Made by a program: the position numbers and the translations under genes. Below the pieces are notes generated by a model. The model worked only from the letters and a program-made list of their open reading frames with translations, was not told the DNA's origin and ran no database searches. From positions 1,860,001 through 1,924,000 of the forward strand of contig NZ_CP195790.1 of the NCBI RefSeq assembly GCF_051465645.1: a DNA stretch of 64,000 bases, given 5' to 3'. The DNA comes from Planctomicrobium sp051465645. GTDB lineage: Bacteria > Planctomycetota > Planctomycetia > Planctomycetales > Planctomycetaceae. This document shows, piece by piece, positions 25,893 through 34,609 of the stretch. Position 1 is the stretch's first letter. The number at the start of each line of letters is the position of its first letter.

Positions 25893-28807
25893 TGAGCGCC
25901 TCCTTTGATAACCCGCAGCATCAGCAGTGGCCGGATCTCTGGCACGATCTGCCGCGCCGATTGCAGTTCATGTCGCCATTCGGATTCGTCTGCGTCGCAA
26001 CGGGACAGTCTGAATTGCCGCACCTCCGGCAGCCCAACCCGTTCGATGGCTTTGCGGCGTGAAGCAAAGGAAACAATTCCGCGTTCCTCCTCGCGAGCCA
26101 CAGATGCGAGGTGCGCCTGCTGCAAGGCGTCGAACAGCTCCTGTCCGGCCTGCTCGGCTGCTTCCTGCAAACGCTCATGGGCGGCAGCGGATTCATCCTG
26201 GCCGATGGTGGTCTGCACTTGGGCTTCCGCCGTCTGCAGCGCATCCCAGATATGCCGGGCCGTGGGCAGAAACAGTTTGCCTTCCTCACTCAGGAACACG
26301 CTGACATAGCCCCGCCGCACCATGGGGATGCGCAGGAGTTGTGTCTTCTGGTGCATCCCGGCCTGAAGGCGGATCTCAAAGAGCCCCCAGAGCCCGGAGA
26401 TGCTGGCTGGCAGCCCGCTCACGGTTACGCAAGGCAAAGGTTGGCCAGCCGCGATCTGTGGCAGGTTCAAGGCCAGCCCACGGACGCGGTTGTTTTCAAG
26501 ATTGAGCAATGTCGCGTCGGTCAGACGATCCGCTTCCCGGGCGTTGAACACGGCTTTGCGATGTTCCTGGCCGTCTGGCCAATTCAGATCCCACCAGGAG
26601 CGTTTACGGCTGGCTGTGCCGCCGTGAGAATTGAGATAGCCCACTGTCATCCGCTCCACCCAGTGGGGCAGCGGATGCGAGCGCAGACGCTCAGCCGCCT
26701 GCACATCCGGTTCTTCGGAGATGCCATAGATGGCGGAGGACTCGCGCACCTGCTGAATCTCATCGCGAATCCGGGCCACAGTGTGATCGACGGAGGTTTC
26801 GATACCGTCAGGATTAAGGATGGCCGAGGTGAACACATCCTCGAACAACTCACCGGCCTGAGCGGAGTCGAGCACGTCGCCGGTCTTGTCGATGCCGAAT
26901 TCTTCGTAGATCACCGAGAGCTTCTGCTCCAGCACTTCGCGCACGCGGAACTCGACTGAATCTTCAAAAACGAAATTGATCGCCTGTACGGTTTTTGGCT
27001 GGCCGATACGGTCCACACGACCAATTCGCTGCTCCAGCCGCATGGGGTTCCAGGGGATGTCATAGTTGATGATGACGTGGGCGAATTGCAGGTTCAGACC
27101 CTCACCGCCCGCGTCGGTGGAAACCAGCACGCGGTGCGATCTGCGGAAGGCATCCTGGGCCTGCTTGCGTTCCTCCATATCCATGGAGCCGTTTAGGGTG
27201 ACGACAGAGATTCCCCGGGCTTCCAGAAACTCCTTCAGCATCTGCTGGGTCGGCACGAACTCGGTGAAGATCAAGACCTTCAGGTCCGGCTCGTTTTCCT
27301 GGGCTTGCAGCTCGTAGATCCACTCGATCAAAGCCTCGGCTTTGGCGTCCGGTCCAGCTTGTTCGCAACAAACCGCCGCATCGAGCAGGGTCTCCACATG
27401 ACGGCCTTCGCTCTGCAGAGCAGACACATGAGATTTCAGCAGCTCGTCGAGCAACTCCTGGCCGTCCATGTCGTACAACTCGGCTATTTCATCGTCTGGG
27501 CTTTCCAATCCCTCCGCGCCATTCTCAAGTTCCGCCAGGCGGAGGCTGGCTTGTTGCTCGCCATCCTTGAGTGCGGCGAGTCGCCGTTCCAGCGTGGTGC
27601 GGATCGCCCGGGTGCTCGAGACCACCAGCCGTTGCATCAGGATCATCAGAAAGCCGATGTGACGTTTCTTCTCGCGCAGGGCCTGGTTGTAGCCCTCGCG
27701 CACATAATCGGTCACCGCCTCGTAGAGAAGCTGCTGCAGGTGATGGCGGCTCTCCCAGGCCACCGGGGCCATCTGCGTGCGCCGGGGTTTAAAGAGCGGC
27801 TTGCCGTCGGCATCAATGGCCTTGCGTTTCTCGGTACGGATAACATACGGAGCCACCCGGTCGCGGGAGACGCTATCCATATCCGGGAAGGCGTCGCCAT
27901 CCAGCAGATTCATCAGGCGATGGAAGGCATCGGTCTTACCCTGGTGGGGCGTAGCCGAAAGCAGCAGTACATAGGGTGCGGCCTCCGCCAGCCCCTTGCC
28001 GAGTTTGTAGCGGGCGACCTGGTCAGTGCTGCCGCCCAGGCGGTGCGCTTCGTCCACCACAACCAGATCCCAACCGGCGGTAATCAGATCCTCGAACCGC
28101 CTGCGGTTGTATTCGGCAACGCGCTCGGCGGTCCAGCCGCGTCGCTTGTCCATGGGCTTGACGGAGTCGAGCGAGACAATCACCTGATCGAACATCGACC
28201 AGGCTGAGCTCCGGTGGTCCGCGCTTTTATCAAAATTGGGAGCCAGGCGCTGCAAGGTGCTGATGTCGTCGCCCAAAACGAGCTGGAACTGTTCGTTGAA
28301 ATGGGTCTGCATTTCCGCCACCCATTGGGTAGCGATTCCCTTCGGCGAGACGACCAATGTCCGACGCACCAGTCCGCGCAGCTTGAGCTCGCGCATGACC
28401 AGACCGGCCTCGATGGTCTTACCGAGACCCACCTCGTCGGCCAACAGGTAGCGCACGCGGTCGCCAGAGATGGCCCGGGACAAGGCGTGGATCTGGTGTG
28501 GCAGCGGGATGACGTTGGACTCCATGGGAGCCAGAAGCACATGAGTATCGGTGACGCTGGTGGAGCCTTCGAGCACCTCGGCCACCTTGGCTGCGGCGGC
28601 CACATACGCAATGCGTGCCGCCTCGATCTCCGGCTGTAAGTCGGCACTCAGCGGCCGCAAGGCAGAGCGGGGTACGCGCACCACCGCGTCCTGGTTCGGC
28701 AACCAGATACGGCAAACCGTTTGCCCCCACAACGTTTGTTCCTCGATGACCTTGCAGGCGCTGTTATGAACAGTGCTGTATTGCCACACATCCTGCATCG
28801 GCATCAT
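25889..28807 (-). CDS. brxHII: BrxHII SNF2/DEAD helicase of type 3 BREX
   Basis: This is a 972-residue superfamily 2 helicase. Walker A ADEVGLGKT is at ~122-130, followed by TLVVSPKGIATQWV. The DEAH-type VVDEAHRLGGS is near residue 250, LLLSATPHQGKTD follows, and the helicase C-terminal domain has VLVSTDAGGEGLNLQ and RLEQRIGRVDRIGQ. The C-terminal 300 residues are helical, as in BrxHII. It is one of the six type 3 core genes. Its start at 28807 overlaps the stop of the inserted 351-residue gene (ATGA), which places the insert within the same operon. GC content is high and matches pglZ, unlike the insert upstream. Confidence 0.9.
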   Translation of the reverse strand: MMPMQDVWQYSTVHNSACKVIEEQTLWGQTVCRIWLPNQDAVVRVPRSALRPLSADLQPEIEAARIAYVAAAAKVAEVLEGSTSVTDTHVLLAPMESNVIPLPHQIHALSRAISGDRVRYLLADEVGLGKTIEAGLVMRELKLRGLVRRTLVVSPKGIATQWVAEMQTHFNEQFQLVLGDDISTLQRLAPNFDKSADHRSSAWSMFDQVIVSLDSVKPMDKRRGWTAERVAEYNRRRFEDLITAGWDLVVVDEAHRLGGSTDQVARYKLGKGLAEAAPYVLLLSATPHQGKTDAFHRLMNLLDGDAFPDMDSVSRDRVAPYVIRTEKRKAIDADGKPLFKPRRTQMAPVAWESRHHLQQLLYEAVTDYVREGYNQALREKKRHIGFLMILMQRLVVSSTRAIRTTLERRLAALKDGEQQASLRLAELENGAEGLESPDDEIAELYDMDGQELLDELLKSHVSALQSEGRHVETLLDAAVCCEQAGPDAKAEALIEWIYELQAQENEPDLKVLIFTEFVPTQQMLKEFLEARGISVVTLNGSMDMEERKQAQDAFRRSHRVLVSTDAGGEGLNLQFAHVIINYDIPWNPMRLEQRIGRVDRIGQPKTVQAINFVFEDSVEFRVREVLEQKLSVIYEEFGIDKTGDVLDSAQAGELFEDVFTSAILNPDGIETSVDHTVARIRDEIQQVRESSAIYGISEEPDVQAAERLRSHPLPHWVERMTVGYLNSHGGTASRKRSWWDLNWPDGQEHRKAVFNAREADRLTDATLLNLENNRVRGLALNLPQIAAGQPLPCVTVSGLPASISGLWGLFEIRLQAGMHQKTQLLRIPMVRRGYVSVFLSEEGKLFLPTARHIWDALQTAEAQVQTTIGQDESAAAHERLQEAAEQAGQELFDALQQAHLASVAREEERGIVSFASRRKAIERVGLPEVRQFRLSRCDADESEWRHELQSARQIVPEIRPLLMLRVIKGGAQ

Positions 28808-29859
28808 CCCGGAATTGAGAAGTCGTTGTGATAAACCACGGACGCCAACTCGACTGTTCCGTCATCACACTCCCAGTAATGAAGATGGAATACCCTATCG
28901 ATATCGCGACGCTGCGCCTTATCGGAGCCGCGCATCCTTTGTGGATCATTCCCTCCTGATCCAGTACGCAGTGCGTGTACAGCGCGCAGGTTCTCTTGGC
29001 TGATGGTTTCTACGATCGATCGTAGAATTTTCATCGGCAATGAGTCGCCTTGGTCCGCGCATACCCGTTGGCATAACTCGCGAAACTCACTCCCAATAAC
29101 TGGTACATTCACGCCATCCCATTCAATGGCGTCACCTCTTGAGAACGCTTCCTTGTATACGGCTACTCGGACTGCAAGTTCTACCCCGACATTGTCAGAC
29201 GCCCCGGTCAATATCGAAGACTCATCGAGGCACTCGATCAGGCCATGAAAGTCATCACACACCAGGACATCGCCTTCAAAGAACTCAGGAGGAGTTGGCA
29301 AGAACCCAATATCATCTCGCGCGTGCTCAATATCGTGAATCTGAGCCCTGACTTGGACCACTTGCCTAGGGGCTTCCCGCAAGATAAGAGAATGGCCCGC
29401 AAGAGGCTGAAAACAGTGTTTTCGAAGCACCGCGATCAACGCGATGCACCGTGCGAGATCTGATTGAAGGCCAGTGTGAGTCGTGAGTCGAATTACATCG
29501 GGATCTGTTTCCAGCTGCTCACACAAAATGTCTTTGACCCGGTAATATGTTTCAAAAGACGGAGTGACAGCTAACAGCCGACTGGCAATTCGTGCGACCG
29601 TATTGACATCATATTCAACAATGCCGTGGGCATAAAATAGTTCCTTGAGTTGTTCCCTCAACGGGTACAGCCCGTCGGAGAAAAGATATTCAGAAGCCCG
29701 CTCGCTCATGTGAATGGCTACCCAAGGCTCATGAAGCAACTTGCTCCAATCTAGTAGCGTGTCCACATATTGGAAAGCATCAACCTTGGCGCAATCAACA
29801 GGTGGGACCGCGAGCACTCCTGCGTCGATTGTTACGCTAGGTAGGCTATACATCCCCAT
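28804..29859 (-). CDS. Unknown BREX-embedded partner protein
   Basis: This is a 351-residue soluble protein with no family I can name. The N-terminus (MGMYSLPSVTIDAGVLAVPP) suits a beta strand; the middle is helical and acidic. The last ~40 residues contain DRVFHLHYWECDDGTVELAS followed by VVYHNDFSIPG, a compact His/Glu/Asp-rich segment that could be an active or binding site. It starts inside the end of the DUF3696-type ATPase gene (14-base overlap) and its stop overlaps the brxHII start. That coupling suggests a two-protein module with the ATPase, perhaps an effector. It is not a canonical BREX gene. GC content is lower than in brxHII and pglZ. A nuclease role is only a guess. Confidence 0.8.
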   Translation of the reverse strand: MGMYSLPSVTIDAGVLAVPPVDCAKVDAFQYVDTLLDWSKLLHEPWVAIHMSERASEYLFSDGLYPLREQLKELFYAHGIVEYDVNTVARIASRLLAVTPSFETYYRVKDILCEQLETDPDVIRLTTHTGLQSDLARCIALIAVLRKHCFQPLAGHSLILREAPRQVVQVRAQIHDIEHARDDIGFLPTPPEFFEGDVLVCDDFHGLIECLDESSILTGASDNVGVELAVRVAVYKEAFSRGDAIEWDGVNVPVIGSEFRELCQRVCADQGDSLPMKILRSIVETISQENLRAVHALRTGSGGNDPQRMRGSDKAQRRDIDRVFHLHYWECDDGTVELASVVYHNDFSIPG

Positions 29860-31765
29860 CCCTCCGGCCAGCTTTTCGTTTTAGTGCCGCAGCTCTCAGG
29901 ATTTCTTCGGCCTGCTGTTGTGACTGATCAAAGAAACCTTCCGGCCAGTCTGAGATGGCTCCGTATTCATTAATCACCACCTCCCTAAATGAAGAGCCTT
30001 CGGACGGCTTATCCACGAAATAAATCTTGGCTTGGCTGTTCAGTTCCTGCCTGGGTGATGCCGCAGCAATCCGGAAACGAAGCCGGTCGATGAAATACTC
30101 GCTGTGGGTTTCAACAATGCACTGCTTGCCACATAGAGCCATCGAAAGAAAAAAGTCGCCGAGCAGGGTCTGGACTTTCGGGTGAAGATGCAGTTCCGGT
30201 TGCTCAAACACGAGCGTAGAGTCCGTGTCAGCGAGAAGACACATGACGAGAATTGGCAGAACCTGGCTGACACCGACACCCACATGAGTAAGATCGTGCG
30301 TGAAATCCGAATCGGAAAGCCCAACCTTAAGTTCGTGCCCCAGCTTTCCCAGGTCGCGACTTTCAACCGATCTGGCAACCCCCAAATACTGGAGCCAATC
30401 GATCACCGCAGCTTCTAGTGTTCGCGTAATGATTTTGCGCTCAACTACAGGGTCTTTAAAACCCGCAGAAGGGATATATCGTATCTTTTTGCTCTTGTGC
30501 AACTCAAGAATGGACGCAGTATGCTCACCACGCAAACCGACATCGTGCGGATCAGCCCCGGGTGCGAGAGGGTAGAGCGGCTTTGGAGCATCCCGCAGCG
30601 GACCAAGATATTTTAACGATGTAGCGAAGAAAGTATCCAAGTACCGGGTGGCTTCCATAATCAAGCGAGGAGGCCTGGCTTGAACAAAGGAGCGGGATTC
30701 CGGATTCGGTGCCAATGATGCCTTCATGGCTGCATGTATGCGATCAAAAAGATCGTCGCACTCGCGCAGCACCTGCTGAACACTCAGACGCACATCGCGT
30801 GAAAGGCCACGTAGTCGTGCATACCATTCTCTGAATGTGAGTGTATCTGCCTCGTCTTCAAACAGCGCCTTCTGTCTATACTTTTCCGTGAAGGTATGGT
30901 CGAAATCAATGGTACTCTTGAGCAGTTCACGCAAAACCGCGACAACCTGTTCGGAAAGAAGAAGTTCCCTTCCCATGACGCGACGCATGCCAACGGAACG
31001 ACCGTCGTCTTGGAGTGCCATAGTGAGGGCGCTGGCATCTTCTTCAATGGTGTCAATGGCATAGATGATTCTCTCCGGGAGGAAGTGTCTCAAAACACAG
31101 CCAACCGGACTGGCCGAGCGAAAGTCTTCTTTCGCCTCAGCCATCGAGCTTGCGTCCATTTCGACCGCATAGGCCAAACCGGTACGTAGCTGGTCGTCAA
31201 TTTCGCTTGCGCCATCACCTCCTTCAATCTCTGAAACCGCTTTGGTGGAATGACGAATGGAAATATCAGCTTGTTGGTCAATGTTGTCATCGTCTCTGAA
31301 TGTACTGGACAAATGAGTCGCAAAGAGCCGAGGCTGAATCTGAAACAGATCACGCTGAGAGCTTGATGAATCAGCATCAAAAAATATCTCGCAAGAGATT
31401 TCTCGAAGCTGGTTGAAGCGTGGCCCGTAGTAAACAGAGCCACGAGCAGCGAATTGGGACCGGTGTGAAATTCCCGCATCCTGATCCGGCAGTGGGCGGC
31501 ATGTGCATTGAATGCTGATTTGATCTGACTCGCCGCCGCTGGATTTTAGATCATCAAACTGACCCAGACTGGCAAGGGCACCATTCAACACGACAGATCG
31601 CGAACCAACTTTATGAGCCAACGTCTGAGCTACGAGAAGGATCGATTGAATGAATGTGCTCTTTCCACTGCTGTTTGCGCCCGCAAAGATTGTCAACGGA
31701 CCGAGTTCCAGTTCGGTTTCTTCGCGTATCGACTTAAAGTTAAACACCTTCCATTTGGAAATCAT
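29846..31765 (-). CDS. OLD-like AAA ATPase with DUF3696 C-terminus
   Basis: This is a 639-residue ABC/AAA-type ATPase. The N-terminal KWKVFNFKSI precedes Walker A GANSSGKS (~29-36). The distal half has LVFEQPELHLHPKVQ (Walker B, ~515-530) and the His switch VETHSEYFIDRL. The end reads INEYGAISDWPEGFFDQ, which matches the DUF3696 tail of such ATPases. No TOPRIM nuclease domain follows, unlike true OLD proteins, so any nuclease must be a partner. The gene begins 3 bases after the pglXI stop and overlaps the 351-residue gene, so it is fully embedded in the BREX operon. Related ATPases occur in several phage-defence pairs. Confidence 0.85.
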   Translation of the reverse strand: MISKWKVFNFKSIREETELELGPLTIFAGANSSGKSTFIQSILLVAQTLAHKVGSRSVVLNGALASLGQFDDLKSSGGESDQISIQCTCRPLPDQDAGISHRSQFAARGSVYYGPRFNQLREISCEIFFDADSSSSQRDLFQIQPRLFATHLSSTFRDDDNIDQQADISIRHSTKAVSEIEGGDGASEIDDQLRTGLAYAVEMDASSMAEAKEDFRSASPVGCVLRHFLPERIIYAIDTIEEDASALTMALQDDGRSVGMRRVMGRELLLSEQVVAVLRELLKSTIDFDHTFTEKYRQKALFEDEADTLTFREWYARLRGLSRDVRLSVQQVLRECDDLFDRIHAAMKASLAPNPESRSFVQARPPRLIMEATRYLDTFFATSLKYLGPLRDAPKPLYPLAPGADPHDVGLRGEHTASILELHKSKKIRYIPSAGFKDPVVERKIITRTLEAAVIDWLQYLGVARSVESRDLGKLGHELKVGLSDSDFTHDLTHVGVGVSQVLPILVMCLLADTDSTLVFEQPELHLHPKVQTLLGDFFLSMALCGKQCIVETHSEYFIDRLRFRIAAASPRQELNSQAKIYFVDKPSEGSSFREVVINEYGAISDWPEGFFDQSQQQAEEILRAAALKRKAGRRDGDV

Positions 31766-31768
31766 GGG

Positions 31769-34570
31769 CTATTCGCCTCCCATTCGTGTTACTGCCTGGT
31801 CGTACCACATGAGCAGCTTCGGATCTTCTTCCAGGACGCTGTTGGGGATCTTGTCAGCTACGGCGACGATGACGGCATAGTCGCGTTCCTGCCAGGCTTT
31901 CTTGAATCCAGCACGGACAGCCTCCAGGCGGAAGACCTTGAGTTTCTTCTTGGCATCTTTGTAGTCCTCGAACTCCTTGAGCAGCGCCTTCTCGCGCAGC
32001 TTCTCCAGGTCGCCGGCTTTGTTGGGGTCGGGTACATACCAACGATCCCGAGCTTTGGCCACCAAGCTCGGATCATCTTTGGGCAGGTTGCGCAGCTCTT
32101 TCCAGTTGGTGGAAAGGTAGGCGTGAATCTGCTCGGGTACAGGGCCTTTGCCGTCGTAGCAGAGGAAGTTCTGGTTCAGCAGTTCGCGCAGATCGAGCTG
32201 GGCCTCGTTCTTACTCCAGCCGCCGAGCTGCTGCATGAACTGCGGATTGATGTCGGAGAAGGTCTGTGGCTTTTCCTTGATGAGCTGGCGGAGCCACTGG
32301 ATCGCAGATGCCTCGTCAGAGACGAACATCGAAAGCTGCTGTGGGGCACCCGAGGTCATCTTCTTGCGGTCGTATTCGGCCACCTGAACCGGCAGAAAAT
32401 ACATGCCGTCACGCTCAATGAAGCGCTGCGATAGTCCGACCTGGAACTCCTGGCTGGAGATCGGCACGGGGTAGCCCTTGCGGACATAGAATGCGATCAT
32501 CTGGTCGAACAGGATGCGAGGGTCGCGCTCGGGGACGAAAAGCATCAACGCGCCCTGTCGCTTGGTGACCGGCAGATACTTCAAGTGCGTGCGGACAAAA
32601 TCCCATACGCCTTCTTCGGTTTGCGCCTCCTTCTGAAAACGCTCTTCAAAACCACCATTAGGTTTGTATGCTGAGATAACCAAGTCTTGTTTTACTGCAG
32701 TTGGTGTAGTTACCGCTTTGAAACTTCCTTTTTTCTTGTCTAAGGCGGACACATTGGCGACGAGAAAACCGGCTTCGAGCAGGGCTGTTTGTATGCTGTT
32801 CCAAACACTAGCCTTCGTATTAGAGAACTCTATCGTCATCCATCTTCCTGGTTTTAAAGCACGATATGCCTCAGCAAAGCACTTCTGCATCAGAAGGCGG
32901 TAATCATCTAGGCCCTTTCCTTGAGAATCATTCTCAATCGCTTCTTCTTTATTATCTGTTAGTATGCGCAACCAAGTTTCCCAGAGAAATGCCAGCTCTG
33001 AATAATAAAGATTTGCGCCAAACGGGGGGTCAATAAATATGTAACTTAGGCTGTCATCAGGGATTGATGGTATCGCCGAACTTGATTGTGTAGACCCAAC
33101 AAAACTCCCATAAGTCGCGGGATGAGAAATCCCCCGCCTTTGTTTTAAAGCGTTTTTGAGTTGCTTTATAATATTCAGTTCTTTTACGAGTGATGGAACG
33201 TAAAGCGTTCCGGACAGTGGCCCACCTCCTGCCCCCCAAACACCGCTCTGGTAAGTAAATCTATAAAGCTTGGTTATCTGAAAGGACACCTTAGTAATTA
33301 AGAGGTTAAACTTCGCAGACGGAGACAAAGACTTCAGCTTTGCCAGCGCGTACAGATTCCTCTTAGTGTAAAAATGATGAATATGTGTTAAGCCGGCGGG
33401 ATCGTTGCGTCTTGTTTCTTTTCCAAAACTCATTCTTTCGGATGGAAACCAATACGGGACTTTGAGGGCCTCTAGCTTCTTAAGTGTATCTATATCATAT
33501 TGATCCGGGACTTTTTCGTGGCGTGACGATCCTACCGAATAATTAATCAACACGGATACTTGCTTTGCTTGCTTCTGTGTCTGATTTATAATGGGATCGA
33601 AAACTGTTGTCCAAGCCCTGTCAAGACTTCTCTTGGTAAGACGTGAATTGCAATGAGGACAGGGAAACTCGTCCTTTACCTTTCCGGCTTCTTTCTCGAC
33701 AGCAGCATTCCAAAAAACAACTTCTTCTGAGCACTCTTGGCACACAAAAACGTCTGACCAAACAGTATAGTTAATAGTTCCAAGGCGCCCATCTGAATGT
33801 TTGGTTGTGTACATCCATGAGCATTCGGTTTCAATCTCTTTGAGGATGCGACTTGCCGTCTTTTCAAAGGAACTTATATTTATTGGCGTATTATAATTAT
33901 AGGTAACAAATGTTCCGGCTGGAGATAAATCATTTAGGGCAGCTCTCCTGATGCCGATGTGAGAAAATGGAACCCACTTTGTTATTCCATTGTCATCAAT
34001 CTCCTCGCGTAAAATCGAACCATCTTGCTTAACTTGATATCCAAGGGCAATAACAGCATCACGGTCGCCACACATTTGAGCGGCGACTCCTGTCATACCG
34101 GTTCCGCAAAAGCCATCAAATACGATATCTCCAGGTTCCGTGTAATGGAGGATGTAACGCATTATTGCCTTGTGCGGCACCTTTGTTGGGTATGGATGGT
34201 ATTTGTATATTGGATCGTATTTTCCTTCGCTAACATCCGCTGCAAATGGCTCACGATGATAACTGTAGCCATCTGGTTGTCCAGGCTTTAAAGCCTCCCA
34301 CTCAGCAATAAAGTGACCGATCCAAGGGTTCGGGCAGGCGGTGTAATACGGCGGATCGCTCAGATTCAGGATGTCCTCGTCGCTGCCGATGGGAAAGCCT
34401 TCAATCTTGCGGAACTCCGGGTCCTGCAGGTTCTTGCGCAGCTCTTCCGTAAAGTGAGCGCGGCGGGCCTCGTCATTCTCGAAGGTCATGCCGAGACAAG
34501 TCACCGGGCCGGAGGGCTTCTGCGGCTCTTCAAGCAGCGAGTCGAACAAACTGTTTTCTTTCATCTTCAT
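31769..34570 (-). CDS. pglXI: PglXI adenine-specific methyltransferase (BREX type 3)
   Basis: This is a 933-residue DNA methylase. LSDPPYYTACPNPW (~70-83) and DPPFGANLYYSEL (~515) are DPPY-type motifs, and GDIVFDGFCGTGMTGVA (~144-160) is the SAM-binding motif. Cysteine pairs CQECSEE and CPHCNS suggest an internal zinc ribbon near residues 276-305. BREX methylases mark host DNA and are needed for defence. Base composition is strongly mosaic: codons for about residues 90-640 are AT-rich, while both ends are GC-rich like the neighbours. This suggests replacement of the catalytic and recognition core. Start 34570 or the second Met (34564), which has the better-spaced AAGGA. Confidence 0.9.
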   Translation of the reverse strand: MKMKENSLFDSLLEEPQKPSGPVTCLGMTFENDEARRAHFTEELRKNLQDPEFRKIEGFPIGSDEDILNLSDPPYYTACPNPWIGHFIAEWEALKPGQPDGYSYHREPFAADVSEGKYDPIYKYHPYPTKVPHKAIMRYILHYTEPGDIVFDGFCGTGMTGVAAQMCGDRDAVIALGYQVKQDGSILREEIDDNGITKWVPFSHIGIRRAALNDLSPAGTFVTYNYNTPINISSFEKTASRILKEIETECSWMYTTKHSDGRLGTINYTVWSDVFVCQECSEEVVFWNAAVEKEAGKVKDEFPCPHCNSRLTKRSLDRAWTTVFDPIINQTQKQAKQVSVLINYSVGSSRHEKVPDQYDIDTLKKLEALKVPYWFPSERMSFGKETRRNDPAGLTHIHHFYTKRNLYALAKLKSLSPSAKFNLLITKVSFQITKLYRFTYQSGVWGAGGGPLSGTLYVPSLVKELNIIKQLKNALKQRRGISHPATYGSFVGSTQSSSAIPSIPDDSLSYIFIDPPFGANLYYSELAFLWETWLRILTDNKEEAIENDSQGKGLDDYRLLMQKCFAEAYRALKPGRWMTIEFSNTKASVWNSIQTALLEAGFLVANVSALDKKKGSFKAVTTPTAVKQDLVISAYKPNGGFEERFQKEAQTEEGVWDFVRTHLKYLPVTKRQGALMLFVPERDPRILFDQMIAFYVRKGYPVPISSQEFQVGLSQRFIERDGMYFLPVQVAEYDRKKMTSGAPQQLSMFVSDEASAIQWLRQLIKEKPQTFSDINPQFMQQLGGWSKNEAQLDLRELLNQNFLCYDGKGPVPEQIHAYLSTNWKELRNLPKDDPSLVAKARDRWYVPDPNKAGDLEKLREKALLKEFEDYKDAKKKLKVFRLEAVRAGFKKAWQERDYAVIVAVADKIPNSVLEEDPKLLMWYDQAVTRMGGE

Positions 34571-34609
34571 AGTCCTTGACTTTCGTCTTGTTTCTCAGCT
34601 TAGTCACTC

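Noticed and set aside
25905..28207. Long open frames on the plus strand opposite brxHII (for example 26111-26959 and 27305-28207).
   Set aside because: They are antisense shadows of a GC-rich gene with clear helicase motifs on the minus strand, and their translations show no domain.
29846..31765. Gabija GajA or a true OLD nuclease.
   Set aside because: No TOPRIM domain follows the ATPase and no GajB-like helicase is adjacent; the DUF3696 tail fits better.
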